In this document: positions 1 to 8,464 of the stretch, in pieces
Layout: every line of letters starts with the position of its first letter
Position numbering within the stretch: the first letter of the stretch is position 1
Source: Oceanibacterium hippocampi
GTDB taxonomy: Bacteria > Pseudomonadota > Alphaproteobacteria > Sneathiellales > Sneathiellaceae
Length of the DNA: 64,000 nt
Assembly: GCF_900172325.1 (NCBI RefSeq)
Contig: NZ_FWFR01000002.1
Coordinates: forward strand, 868,001 to 932,000
Direction: 5' to 3'
Notes under the pieces: generated by a model
The model's input: only the letters and a program-made list of their open reading frames with translations
The model's database searches: none
What the model was told of the DNA's origin: nothing
Program-made: the position numbers and the translations under genes

Positions 1-243
1 ATTGTCCCTCAGGCCCTTTCCGAGCCAGTCGACGAGCCGTTCGATCAGCACCGCATGGGGTTCGTCCGGCGCGAGTCGACCGAACTCCGCCACCGGCGCA
101 CCACCCCTCGCCCAAATCTCGGGGCTCCGGCCGATACCGGTGATCTTGCCAGCGCACACCGGAGGTGCCTCGTCCTGCGCCGGATAGACCGCGAACTTGA
201 TCGACGACGAACCGGAATTGAGAACCAGCACAGCCTCGGTCAT
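1..243 (-). CDS. ackA: Acetate kinase, N-terminal part (cut by window edge)
   Basis: Only the first 81 residues are inside the window. They begin MTEAVLVLNSGSSSIKFAVY, which carries the acetate/butyrate kinase signature NSGSSSxKF that binds the phosphoryl group of the substrate. The enzyme interconverts acyl phosphate plus ADP with the free acid plus ATP in the cytoplasm. The ATG at 241-243 overlaps the stop codon of the upstream phosphotransacylase gene (ATGA), so the two are translationally coupled and act in sequence: acyl-CoA to acyl-phosphate to acid plus ATP. Whether acetate, propionate or butyrate is preferred cannot be read from this fragment. Confidence 0.93.
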   Translation of the reverse strand, partial: MTEAVLVLNSGSSSIKFAVYPAQDEAPPVCAGKITGIGRSPEIWARGGAPVAEFGRLAPDEPHAVLIERLVDWLGKGLRDN

Positions 244-1634
244 GGCAGCACGTCCACCTGGCGCCGCACGTAAAGCTGAACGATGGCCGCCGACGCGAGA
301 CGGCACAGCATGTCGTCGGCACGGCTGGTCAGCATGATCGGCACGCGGGCCCCGAGCACGACGCCGGCGGCGTCCGCCCCGGCCAGGTAAATCAGTTGCT
401 TGGCGATCATGTTGCCGGCCTCGAGATCGGGGGCGACAAGGATATCGGCATCGCCGGCGACGGCCGAAACGATCCCCTTGGTCTCGGCTGCCGACTTCGA
501 GATCGCGTTGTCGAAGGCCAGCGGCCCGTCGATCAGGGCCCCGGTGATCTGCCCGCGATCCGCCATCTTGCAGAGCGCCGCGGCTTCGACGGTCGAGGTG
601 ATCTTCGCGGTCACGGTCTCGACGGCGGACAGCAACGCGACCTTCGGCACCGCGATGCCGAGCGCATGGACGAGGTCGATCGCGTTCTGAACGATATCCC
701 GCTTGTCGTCGAGTGTCGGATAGATGTTGATCGCCGCGTCCGTAATGAACAACGGCTTGGGGTAATGCGGGACATCGAGGCCGTAGATATGGCTCATGCG
801 CCGCTCGGTCCTGATGCCGCGCTCCTTCGCGACCACGGCGCTCATGAACTCGTCGGTATGCAGCTTGCCTTTCATCAGGGCCTCGACGCGGGCCTCCCGG
901 GCCATGGCCACCGCGATCTCCGCCGCCGCGTGACTGTGCGGCGCATCGACGATCTCGGCATCGCCGAGTTCCCGTCCGGCCGCAACGGCTGCCGCCTCGA
1001 TCTTCGCGCGCGGGCCAACGAGAACGGGCATGATCAGACCCTGAGCCGCTGCCTCCAGTGCGCCCGAAAGCGTCAGCGCATCGCAGGGATGGACGACCGC
1101 CGTCCGGACCGGCGCATATTGCCGCGTCGCCTCGATGAGAGCCTTGTAGCGCGCGCCCCGTTCGTGGAGATGAACCTCGGGCAGGACCGCGCGCGGCCGT
1201 CGCACCTTCTCGGTCGGCGCCACCACTTCCGCCGTACCCTCGATCACCGTCTCGCCGTCCTGGTTGAGGCAGACACAGTCGAGCAGAAGGCGCTGCTTCT
1301 CCGGATTCTTCTCACGTACCGTGACCCGGGCAGTCACGGTATCGCCGAGCCCGACGGGGCGACGGAAACTCATCGACTGATTGAGGTAGATCGTTCCCGG
1401 TCCGGGCAGTTCGGTCCCGAGCACGGCGGAAATCAGGGCCCCGCCCCACATCCCGTGCGCGATCACCTTGTGGAACATGTCATTCCGGGCAAAGGCCTCG
1501 TCGACATGGGCCGGGTTCACGTCTCCCGACATCACCGCGAAAAGCTCGATGTCCTCACGGTTGAGCGTGCGGGACAGTTCGGCCGACTGTCCGACTTCGA
1601 TCTCGTCGAAGGTCTTGTTCTCGATATATTGCAA
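240..1634 (-). CDS. MaoC-type enoyl-CoA hydratase / phosphate acyltransferase fusion
   Basis: Two domains are visible. Residues about 1-145 are a MaoC hot-dog hydratase with the motif SGDVNPAHVD near residue 36, whose Asp and His are the (R)-hydratase catalytic pair. Residues about 165-464 are a phosphotransacetylase/phosphotransbutyrylase domain ending in GARVPIMLTSRAD. The protein would hydrate enoyl-CoA and convert acyl-CoA to acyl phosphate for the following kinase. The reading frame is open upstream to 1847, but no good ATG exists. I choose TTG at 1632-1634 (protein MQYIENKTFDEIEVG) because GGAG sits eight bases upstream; GTG at 1641-1643 is the alternative. Location after phaC and fabI suggests handling of PHA or fatty-acyl intermediates. 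Confidence 0.88.
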   Translation of the reverse strand: MQYIENKTFDEIEVGQSAELSRTLNREDIELFAVMSGDVNPAHVDEAFARNDMFHKVIAHGMWGGALISAVLGTELPGPGTIYLNQSMSFRRPVGLGDTVTARVTVREKNPEKQRLLLDCVCLNQDGETVIEGTAEVVAPTEKVRRPRAVLPEVHLHERGARYKALIEATRQYAPVRTAVVHPCDALTLSGALEAAAQGLIMPVLVGPRAKIEAAAVAAGRELGDAEIVDAPHSHAAAEIAVAMAREARVEALMKGKLHTDEFMSAVVAKERGIRTERRMSHIYGLDVPHYPKPLFITDAAINIYPTLDDKRDIVQNAIDLVHALGIAVPKVALLSAVETVTAKITSTVEAAALCKMADRGQITGALIDGPLAFDNAISKSAAETKGIVSAVAGDADILVAPDLEAGNMIAKQLIYLAGADAAGVVLGARVPIMLTSRADDMLCRLASAAIVQLYVRRQVDVLP

Positions 1635-1722
1635 GGGTTGCACTCCGGGCTTTTCCGCAAGACAGGGCACGCGACAGTCGCATCGATCATCTTCGGCGAT
1701 GGGGGCGGGCGCCGGACGCGGC

Positions 1723-2004
1723 TCAGGTTTTCGCGGGCCGCTTCCCCGGCTCCCCGCCCCTCGCCTTCGCATCCTCATATTCCTCGGCGAGCACTTCGAG
1801 ATCGCGGAATGCCTGACCGGCATCGCCGTCGTTCGTGACTTGCGCAACCACCGCCCGGTTGACCGTCAGGTTCCCGTCGCCCCACGGGGTCGTATCGATC
1901 TCGAGATCGTCCTGGCCTTCCCGCGACGTGAAACGCTGCTTCACCGCTCCCTTCCCGGTCGGCCGGGTCACATCTGCCTTCCAGTCGAGCTTTTTCCGGG
2001 TCAT
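1723..2004 (-). CDS. Small conserved-looking protein of unknown function
   Basis: A 93-residue soluble protein beginning MTRKKLDWKADVTRP and ending in a Lys/Arg-rich tail (KRPAKT). It is hydrophilic with no membrane segment or signal peptide. The middle (residues 15-60) reads as a compact beta-rich domain and residues about 60-85 as an acidic helix (DLEVLAEEYEDAKARG). The frame is open to 2049, but the ATG at 2002-2004 is preferred because purine-rich AGGAAA/GGAG lies just upstream. It sits between fabI and the MaoC-phosphotransacylase gene on the same strand, so it is probably co-transcribed. I do not recognise the family; a role in the acyl/PHA cluster is only suggested by position. Confidence 0.68.
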   Translation of the reverse strand: MTRKKLDWKADVTRPTGKGAVKQRFTSREGQDDLEIDTTPWGDGNLTVNRAVVAQVTNDGDAGQAFRDLEVLAEEYEDAKARGGEPGKRPAKT

Positions 2005-2072
2005 TTCTCCGCGTTTCCTATCTCCGTGACGCCGCCAGACGGGCGGCAATTCGGGTTGCGATGGTCGCTTCC

Positions 2073-2837
2073 CTACGAAACGACGTGAAAACCGGCATCG
2101 ACATAGGCGATGTTGCCGCTCACGTTCCGCGACAGGTCGCTCACCAGGCCCATGGCCATGTTCCCGACATCCTCGATGCTGACGAGCCTCTGCGTCGGCG
2201 CCCGCTGCCGGGCCTTCTCGATCAATTCATCGAAATGCGCGATACCGGAACCGGCGCGGGTCATGACCGGCCCGGGCGAGATCACGTTCACGCGGATATT
2301 CTTCGGCCCCAGTTCGGCCGCGAGATAGCGGGCCGTACCTTCGAGAGCGGATTTGACCGGGCCCATGATGTTGTAGTTCTCGACGACCTTCTCGGCGCCG
2401 TAGTAGCTCATGGTGAGCACCGCGCCGCCGTCCTTCATGAGCGGCTCGGCCCGGCGCACCATCCGGATCAGCGAGTGCACGGAGATATCCATGGCACGCG
2501 CGAAACCGGCCCTCGAGCAATCGGTCACCCGTCCCTGCAGGTCATCCTTCGGGCAGTACGCGATGGAATGCAGCAGGAAATCGAGCTTTCCCCACCGGCT
2601 TTCGATTTCATCGAATACCGCGTCCAGCTCGCCGTCCGCCTCGACATCGAGCGGCGTGAAGATCGATGCGCCGAGCTGTTCGGCAATCGGCTCGACGAAC
2701 GGCTTCGCCTTGGGCGATCCATAGGTCACGGCGAGTTCCGCCCCGGCCGCCCTGAACACGGCGGCACAGCCGGTCGCGATCGAGCGCTCGTTGGCGATTC
2801 CCGTTACCAGGCCCTTCTTGCCTTCAAGCAGCTTCAT
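2073..2837 (-). CDS. fabI: Enoyl-[acyl-carrier-protein] reductase [NADH]
   Basis: A 254-residue short-chain dehydrogenase-type protein starting MKLLEGKKGLVTGIANERSI, with the FabI-specific cofactor motif GIANxRSIA at residues 13-21. The catalytic set matches E. coli FabI in spacing: Tyr145/146, Tyr155 and Lys162 in SYYGAEKVVENYNIMGPVK. It reduces trans-2-enoyl-ACP in the last step of fatty-acid elongation. The helix SALEGTARYLAAELG and a C-terminus ending DAGFHVVS are typical. It follows phaC on the same strand after a 176-bp gap in which I see no gene. A second, specialised FabI in a PHA/phosphotransacylase cluster is a recurring arrangement in proteobacteria, so this may not be the housekeeping copy. 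Confidence 0.93.
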   Translation of the reverse strand: MKLLEGKKGLVTGIANERSIATGCAAVFRAAGAELAVTYGSPKAKPFVEPIAEQLGASIFTPLDVEADGELDAVFDEIESRWGKLDFLLHSIAYCPKDDLQGRVTDCSRAGFARAMDISVHSLIRMVRRAEPLMKDGGAVLTMSYYGAEKVVENYNIMGPVKSALEGTARYLAAELGPKNIRVNVISPGPVMTRAGSGIAHFDELIEKARQRAPTQRLVSIEDVGNMAMGLVSDLSRNVSGNIAYVDAGFHVVS

Positions 2838-3013
2838 GGTGTGGTCTCCGGTTCATGGATGGTCGTCATGGGCGTTCCGGGTCTGTCGGACAGACGGAGA
2901 ACGATCCGCGTGTCCATGATGTCGAGAAGAAGCCCGCCGAGCCCATGGGCCTGTCCCGCCTGATCGGCCGAAGGGCGGGGACGGTGCGTTGCAGCCATAG
3001 CAGAACCGCCCGG

Positions 3014-4924
3014 TCAGTCCTGCAGCACGTAGGTGCCGGGTGCGTCGCAAAGCGGCGGCAGGCCCTTGTCCGGCGCGCCCATGGCCGGCGGGGCCGTCAA
3101 CCCGCCCGAATGCCCGGCCAGCCAGGGCTGCCAGGCGGTCCACCACGAGCCTTCCCGGCGCGGCACCATCGCCTGCCAGGCCTCCGGGGCGACATACTTG
3201 TCGCCGGCATGCTTGGTGGCGACCTGATAGCTCCGGTGCGGGTGGCCGGGCTCGCTGACGATACCGGCATTGTGGCCGCCGCTGGTCAGCAGGAAGGTCA
3301 CGTCGGTCGCCGGATGCACGGTGATCTTGTAGACCGAGCGCCAGGGTGCGACATGGTCCTTCACCGTTCCCACCGCGAAGATCGGCGTGCGGATGTCGGC
3401 AAGGTTGATCGGCCGCCCGTCGACCATGAAGCGACCGGACGCCAGGTCGTTGTCCAGGAACAGGCCACGCAGATATTCGGAATGCATCCGGTAGGGCATG
3501 CGGGTCAGGTCCGCGTTCCATGCCATCAGATCGTTCATCCCCTGGCGCTCCCCGAGCAGATACTCGTGCACGAGACGGGACCAGATGAGATCGTTGGAGC
3601 GCAGGATCTGGAACGCGCCAGCCATCTGATTGCCATCGAGGTAGCCCTGGTCCCACATCATGTTTTCCAGGAAGGAAACCTCGCTTTCACGAACGAAGAG
3701 CGTCAGTTCGCCGGCCTCGGTGAAATCGACCTGCGTGGCAAGCGTCGATATGGTTGCCAGGCGGTCGTCGCCCTCCCGCGCCATCGCGGCGGCGGCGATC
3801 GACAGCAGGGTTCCGCCGAGGCAGTAACCGGTCGCGTGGACCTTCTGCCCGGGAACGATCGCGGAGACGGCGTCAATGGCATCCATGACACCGAGACGCC
3901 GATAGTCGTCCATGCCGAGTTCGCGGTCCTCGGACGCCGGGTTGCGCCACGAGATCATGAAGACCGTGTGCCCCTGCGCCACCAGGTAGCGGACCAGCGA
4001 ATTGGCGGGCGAGAGATCCAGGACATAGTATTTCATGATCCAGGCCGGCACGATCAGAACCGGCTCCGGATGGACCTTGTCGGTTGTCGGGGCGTACTGG
4101 ATCAGCTCGATCAGGTGGTTCCGGTAGACGACCTTGCCCGGCGTGACGGCGATGTCCCTGCCGACCTGGAAGGCGTCCGCGCCGGCCGGTTTCTTGCCGG
4201 CGACGGCATTCTGCCAGTCCTCGAAGAGATTCTGCGCACCCTCGAAAAGGTTCATGCCACCTTTCTCCAGGGTGGTCTTCAGGATCTCCGGATTGGTCGC
4301 GATGAAATTCGACGGCGCGTAACGGTCGAGCAACTGCCGGACCACGAACGACATCTCCCGCTCGTCCTGCTCCGAGAGGCCGTCAATGTCGGTGGTCGCA
4401 TTGTGCCACCATTGCTGCATGAGCAGGAACGACTGGTAAATCAGGTTGTAGGGCCATTGCTGCCAGGCTTCGCCGGCGAACCTGCGGTCCTGCGGCAACG
4501 GCTCGATGCAGCATCGCGTCTCGGGATGACCCGCGGAATGCCCGGCATACAGGGCGAGACGAGCAAGTTTCCGGCTCGCCTTCTCGACCAGTTCCACCTG
4601 CTTTCCCGGCGACAGCGCCAGATGCGAATACCAGTCGAAACAGAGCGCCGCGAGGCCGGCCGGCGACAGACCGCCGGTGAGCCGGGCCAGGTTCGCCTTG
4701 AACGCCCGGTCCATGGTTCGCGTGGCGAATTGCCCGGGAAGCGGACGATCGAACGGGACAGCGGCCGACGTCGCCGGGGCAAGTCCCGGCACGTCAGGGA
4801 TCGTCGGCGCGCGAGACGCGGCGACCTTCGACTGGACCGGAGCAGCCGCGGCCTTATGCGATCCCGCGGCGACGACCGCCCGGCCGCTCCGCTGGCGTAC
4901 GGGTTTCCTGTTGTTCGTCGACAT
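3014..4924 (-). CDS. phaC: Poly(3-hydroxyalkanoate) synthase, class I-like
   Basis: A 636-residue protein with an N-terminal PhaC_N region and an alpha/beta-hydrolase core. The synthase nucleophile is the Cys of the lipase-like box GYCLGG near residue 366. The Asp of TVKDHVAPW (about 525) and the His of GGHNAGIVS (about 551) complete the catalytic triad. It polymerises (R)-3-hydroxyacyl-CoA into PHA granules. The first 70 or so residues are Ala/Arg/Lys-rich and low in complexity, longer than in well-studied class I enzymes of roughly 590 residues. I start at the ATG at 4922-4924 (MSTNNRKPVRQ), preceded by GGAAGAC. It heads the minus-strand cluster with fabI, the phosphotransacylase fusion and ackA, which links storage polymer synthesis to acyl-phosphate metabolism. 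Confidence 0.92.
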   Translation of the reverse strand: MSTNNRKPVRQRSGRAVVAAGSHKAAAAPVQSKVAASRAPTIPDVPGLAPATSAAVPFDRPLPGQFATRTMDRAFKANLARLTGGLSPAGLAALCFDWYSHLALSPGKQVELVEKASRKLARLALYAGHSAGHPETRCCIEPLPQDRRFAGEAWQQWPYNLIYQSFLLMQQWWHNATTDIDGLSEQDEREMSFVVRQLLDRYAPSNFIATNPEILKTTLEKGGMNLFEGAQNLFEDWQNAVAGKKPAGADAFQVGRDIAVTPGKVVYRNHLIELIQYAPTTDKVHPEPVLIVPAWIMKYYVLDLSPANSLVRYLVAQGHTVFMISWRNPASEDRELGMDDYRRLGVMDAIDAVSAIVPGQKVHATGYCLGGTLLSIAAAAMAREGDDRLATISTLATQVDFTEAGELTLFVRESEVSFLENMMWDQGYLDGNQMAGAFQILRSNDLIWSRLVHEYLLGERQGMNDLMAWNADLTRMPYRMHSEYLRGLFLDNDLASGRFMVDGRPINLADIRTPIFAVGTVKDHVAPWRSVYKITVHPATDVTFLLTSGGHNAGIVSEPGHPHRSYQVATKHAGDKYVAPEAWQAMVPRREGSWWTAWQPWLAGHSGGLTAPPAMGAPDKGLPPLCDAPGTYVLQD

Positions 4925-5462
4925 GTCTTCCGATCTCCTGCGCTGCGATGGCAAACCGTCCGCGAGCGGTGCCTTTGCCGCGCGGCCCGGTGGACGACCA
5001 ACAGGGCAAGCTTGCCGATGTTTTTGCAGTGCAGCATTGATTCAAATCAGGGCGGCAGACGGAACCGAAACCGGACGGGTCGGGCGCCGGCGGTTCGGGG
5101 TCAGCCGGGTCCGGTCGCGGACACAGCCACCAGACCCGGGCGCGCCGGGGAGCCGCATCACGCCGATCGAGCATCAACGCGCGTTCAAACAGCACCATCG
5201 CATTCTCCTGCTCTCCGGCGTTGCACAGGAAACAGCCGCAGTTCTCCAGAACGTTGATGTCGCCCGGGCGCGTTTCAGCGCTTGCTCGAAAGCAACCTCG
5301 GCCTCGGCGCGGCGCCCGCTGGACATGTGGATGATGCCATGGTGCGTCCGATCGCGATGCTTCAACCGGAATTAGCCCTCAGCGCACAAACGCATCGTTT
5401 CTCACGCGCGGCGATTCTTGCGACGCTCGAAGCGACGAAACCGATGCGACGGGACAAGGATC
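4925..5462. other. Gene-poor interval with a decayed TPR gene
   Basis: This 538-bp stretch separates the divergent phaC and HIBADH-like genes and should hold both promoters. I found no convincing -35/-10 pair by eye. The only coding signal is the frameshifted TPR remnant at 5126-5365, listed separately. No intact gene of reasonable size is visible in either strand. Confidence 0.6.
5126..5365 (-). pseudogene. Remnant of a tetratricopeptide-repeat protein, frameshifted
   Basis: Read on the minus strand, the first frame gives HGIIHMSSGRRAEAEVAFEQ followed by ALK. After a shift near 5275 the next frame continues PGDINVLENCGCFLCNAGEQ and then ENAMVLFERALMLDRRDA. Spliced together these are two consecutive TPR units (A..E..FEQAL then NVLEN.G......G....A...FERAL..D). 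No single frame carries both, there is no start codon with a ribosome site, and the downstream sequence quickly becomes low-complexity Arg/Pro-rich. I read this as a decayed gene fragment. A sequencing frameshift in a small real gene cannot be excluded. Confidence 0.55.
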
Positions 5463-6431
5463 ATGAAAGTCGGCTTTATCGGCCTTGGGAACGTGGGCGG
5501 CAAGCTGGCGGGAAGTCTCCTGCGCAACGGCATTGACGTGACGGTTCTGGACAAGAAGCCCGAACTGGTTGCGGCGTTCGCGAAACGCGGCGCGACCCCG
5601 GCGACCGACGCCGCCGGGCTGATGCGCGACTGCGATGTCCTCATCACCTGTCTGCCGTCACCCGCCGCCTCCTCCGCGGTGATGGCCGAGATGCTGCCCG
5701 AGATCCGGCCGGGCAAGGTCTGGCTCGAGATGTCCACCACCGACGATAGCGAGATCCGGCGCCTCGCCACGCTGGTCGAAGCGAGAGGCGGCACCGCCGT
5801 CGATTGCCCGGTCTCGGGGGGATGCCACCGGGCGGACACCGGCAACATCTCGATCTTCGCAGGCTGCGATCGCCCGACCTTCGAGCGCGTGCTGCCGCTG
5901 CTCAAGCGCCTTGGCCGCCGGATCCTGCATACCGGGCCGGTCGGCACGGCCTCGGTGCTGAAGGTGGTGACGAACTACCTCGCCACCGCGAATCTCGTCT
6001 CGGTCTGCGAGGCGCTGGTCACCTCCAAGGCCGCCGGGATGGACATGAACACTGCCTACGAGGCGATCAAGATTTCCTCCGGCACCTCCTTCGTGCATGA
6101 GACCGAAGGCCAGGTGATCCTGAACGGCTCACGCGACATCTCCTTCACCATGGACCTCGTGTCCAAGGATATCGGCCTCTTCCAGGCCATCGCCGACCGC
6201 GCCGGGGTACCGCTGGAAATTTCTCCTCTGCTCAACGAGATTTTCCGGGACGGGCAGCACCGTTACGGCCCGCGCGAGTTGTCGCCCAACATCATCCGCC
6301 GCCTTGAAGACGCCACGGGGCTGGAGATCCGGGCCCCCGGCTTTCCCGCCGAAATGGTCGACGACGAACCCGAGGAACCGGGCTACGAGGTGGTTCCGAC
6401 CGGGATCGGGCGACCCGCGGCGGCGGAGTGA
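5463..6431 (+). CDS. 3-hydroxyisobutyrate dehydrogenase-family NAD(P) oxidoreductase
   Basis: A 322-residue beta-hydroxyacid dehydrogenase starting MKVGFIGLGNVGGKLAGSLL, with the Rossmann motif GFIGLGNVGG at residues 4-13. The substrate-binding segment DCPVSGG lies near residue 117 and the catalytic Lys167 sits in VLKVVTNYLATAN. Family members oxidise 3-hydroxyisobutyrate, D-glycerate/tartronate semialdehyde or related short beta-hydroxyacids. The C-terminus carries an extra acidic tail (DDEPEEPGYEV) not usual in the family. Its stop is within nine bases of the class II aldolase start, so the two form an operon, perhaps interconverting a hydroxyacid and a semialdehyde. The exact substrate cannot be assigned. 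Confidence 0.87.
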   Translation: MKVGFIGLGNVGGKLAGSLLRNGIDVTVLDKKPELVAAFAKRGATPATDAAGLMRDCDVLITCLPSPAASSAVMAEMLPEIRPGKVWLEMSTTDDSEIRRLATLVEARGGTAVDCPVSGGCHRADTGNISIFAGCDRPTFERVLPLLKRLGRRILHTGPVGTASVLKVVTNYLATANLVSVCEALVTSKAAGMDMNTAYEAIKISSGTSFVHETEGQVILNGSRDISFTMDLVSKDIGLFQAIADRAGVPLEISPLLNEIFRDGQHRYGPRELSPNIIRRLEDATGLEIRAPGFPAEMVDDEPEEPGYEVVPTGIGRPAAAE

Positions 6432-6439
6432 GCCGGACC

Positions 6440-7195
6440 ATGAGCTTCCACGGCCCCGCCCGAAACCTTACCCATTGGCAGGAACGTTCCGATCTCGCCG
6501 CCGCCTTCCGCTGGACCGCACGACTGGACATGCACGAGGGGGTCGCGAACCATTTCAGTCTCGCGATCGACGATGCCGGCTCGAAATTCCTGATCAACCC
6601 GAACCAGGTGCATTTCTCGCGGATCAAGGCATCCAGCCTGCTGCTGCTGGACGCCAACGACCCGAACGCGCTGGACCGCCCGGACGCACCCGACCCGACG
6701 GCCTGGGGGCTGCATGGTTCGGTTCACCGGCGCTGTCCGCACACCCGCTGTGTCATGCATGCGCATTCGGTCTTCGCCACTGTCCTGGCCTCGCTGGCCG
6801 ACAGCACGCTGCCGCCGATCGACCAGAATACCGCCACGTTCTACGATCGCGTGGTCATCGACGACCAGTTCGGCGGGCTTGCCTTCGAGGAAGAGGGCGA
6901 GCGTTGCGCCGCCATGCTGAGCGACCCGCGCAAGAAGGTCATGGTCATGGGCAACCACGGCGTGCTCGTCCTGGGGGCCAGCGTCGGCGATGCCTTCAAC
7001 CGGCTCTACTATTTCGAGCGCGCGGCCGAGATCTACATCCGCGCCCTCCAGACCGGCCAGCCGCTGCGGCTCCTGCCCCATGCTGTCGCGGAGAAAACCG
7101 CGCGCGAGCTGGAAGACTACCCCGGACAGGCGGCGGCGCACATGGCCGCGATCCGGGAGATCCTCGACCAGGAGAATTCCGACTACGCAAGCTGA
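6440..7195 (+). CDS. Class II aldolase/adducin-family protein
   Basis: A 251-residue protein with the class II aldolase zinc site: the HAH pair in CVMHAHSVF plus a later His in GNHGVLVLG. The family includes fuculose-phosphate and rhamnulose-phosphate aldolases and decarboxylases. The phosphate-binding Gly/Ser motifs of sugar-phosphate aldolases are not clear here, so a non-phosphorylated substrate is plausible. I use the ATG at 6440 (MSFHGPARN). A GTG at 6428 in the same frame would overlap the preceding stop codon. It resembles the second class II aldolase in this window (21733-22491), including the shared C-terminal ending DYAS, but the two differ over most of their length. Confidence 0.85.
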   Translation: MSFHGPARNLTHWQERSDLAAAFRWTARLDMHEGVANHFSLAIDDAGSKFLINPNQVHFSRIKASSLLLLDANDPNALDRPDAPDPTAWGLHGSVHRRCPHTRCVMHAHSVFATVLASLADSTLPPIDQNTATFYDRVVIDDQFGGLAFEEEGERCAAMLSDPRKKVMVMGNHGVLVLGASVGDAFNRLYYFERAAEIYIRALQTGQPLRLLPHAVAEKTARELEDYPGQAAAHMAAIREILDQENSDYAS

Positions 7196-7217
7196 ACGTC
7201 CGCAGGGAAGCCGAGAG

Positions 7218-8369
7218 ATGAGCGAACGTCCGATCACCCTGACCGATACAGGCGCAAGCGTCCCACTGGCGAACGGGCTCGCCTATTTCAACTATTGCTG
7301 GCTTCGCGACGCCTGCCCGAGCTGCATCGACGGCCAGACCCGCGAGCGCATCTTCGACGTCGCCTCCCTGCCCGGTCTACCCCGCGCCCGGGCGGCACGG
7401 ATCGAGGGCGAGGCGCTCGTGATCGACTGGCAGGCCGAAACGCAGGTCAGTCGCATCCCGCTGGACCTGCTGGAGACCTTTGCCACCCGGGGCCGGGCCG
7501 AGGATCCCGCCGACCTGCCGCGCCGGCTGTGGTATGCCGATCAGGCGCCGAGATTCACCCGCGTTCCGCAGGCGGCGGTGCTGAACGATCCGCATGCCAG
7601 GGCCCGGCTGACCCGCGCGCTCATCGAGGATGGCATCGCCATCGTTACCGACATGGCCGGCGACGGGGACAGCCTGCCCCGGCTGGTGCAGGCCATCGGC
7701 CCGATCACGCCGTCGGCAGAGGGGCTTTTCTTCGACGTCCGTGTCGAGCTCGCACCGACGAACCTCGCCTACACCGCTGGCCCGCTGGAGATGCATACCG
7801 ACCTGCCCGGCGAAGAGGCCGCGCCTGGCGTGCAATTCCTGCATTGTCTCGAAAACAGCGTGGAGGGCGGCCTGTCCCTGTTTCTTGACGGGGCCGCGGT
7901 GGCCGAGGCGTTGCACGAAGAGGACCCCGACGCCTTTCGCCTGCTGGCAGACAACAAGATTCCCTTCTTCTATCGCCACGACAACTGGGATTATCGCGCC
8001 TACCAGCGGGTGATCGAGACCGACCCCGAGGGCCGCGTGACCGGGGTGACGATCTCCCAGCACCTTCAGGACACGATGGACCTGCCGCAGGTCCTGCTCG
8101 ACAGCTATTACCCGGCTATCATCAGGTTCCTGAAGATGCTCCATGAGGACCGCTTCCTCGTGCGCTTCCGCTCCGAGGCGGGCAATTGCGTGATCTTCGA
8201 CAACCATCGCATCGTGCATGGCCGCGAAGGCTACGTCGCCGACAGCGGCAAACGCCACCTTCGCGGCTGCTACACCGACCGGGGGGCCCTGCGCAGCACC
8301 TATCGCGTGCTGGCAAAGCAGGGCTTTGACGGTGCGTGCGAGGAGATATCGCAGATGATACCGGCCTGA
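7218..8369 (+). CDS. Gamma-butyrobetaine/trimethyllysine dioxygenase-family 2OG oxygenase
   Basis: A 383-residue Fe(II)/2-oxoglutarate dioxygenase of the BBOX1/TMLH group. The N-terminal small domain shows YCWLRDACPSC with Cys27, Cys33 and Cys36. The mammalian enzymes bind zinc with three Cys and one His, so a partial zinc site is likely. The catalytic TauD fold contains the facial triad His193-x-Asp195 (MHTDLPG) and distal His334 (RIVHGREGY). Enzymes of this family hydroxylate trimethylammonium substrates on the carnitine route. The start ATG is at 7218, 22 bases after the aldolase stop and preceded by AAGCCGAGAG. Context with an aldolase and nearby aldehyde dehydrogenase fits a carnitine-like or choline-like substrate, but this is inference. 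Confidence 0.86.
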   Translation: MSERPITLTDTGASVPLANGLAYFNYCWLRDACPSCIDGQTRERIFDVASLPGLPRARAARIEGEALVIDWQAETQVSRIPLDLLETFATRGRAEDPADLPRRLWYADQAPRFTRVPQAAVLNDPHARARLTRALIEDGIAIVTDMAGDGDSLPRLVQAIGPITPSAEGLFFDVRVELAPTNLAYTAGPLEMHTDLPGEEAAPGVQFLHCLENSVEGGLSLFLDGAAVAEALHEEDPDAFRLLADNKIPFFYRHDNWDYRAYQRVIETDPEGRVTGVTISQHLQDTMDLPQVLLDSYYPAIIRFLKMLHEDRFLVRFRSEAGNCVIFDNHRIVHGREGYVADSGKRHLRGCYTDRGALRSTYRVLAKQGFDGACEEISQMIPA

Positions 8370-8464
8370 CCTCTCGCCACGAAAGCTGCGGCACAAGAGC
8401 CCGCGGAGACTCAAGCACGACACGCTCCGGACGGCGATCCGGGCGCTGCGAATGCCGGCCCCGA

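Noticed and set aside
2930-3012. Small gene between fabI and phaC
   Set aside because: No frame in either strand has a start with a ribosome site or a recognisable product; the longer frames here are shadows of phaC.
2855-5257. Plus-strand open frame of 800 codons opposite phaC
   Set aside because: Its translation is Arg/Gly/His-rich with no recognisable domain and it lies exactly antisense to a clear PHA synthase. Long antisense frames are expected in DNA of this GC content.
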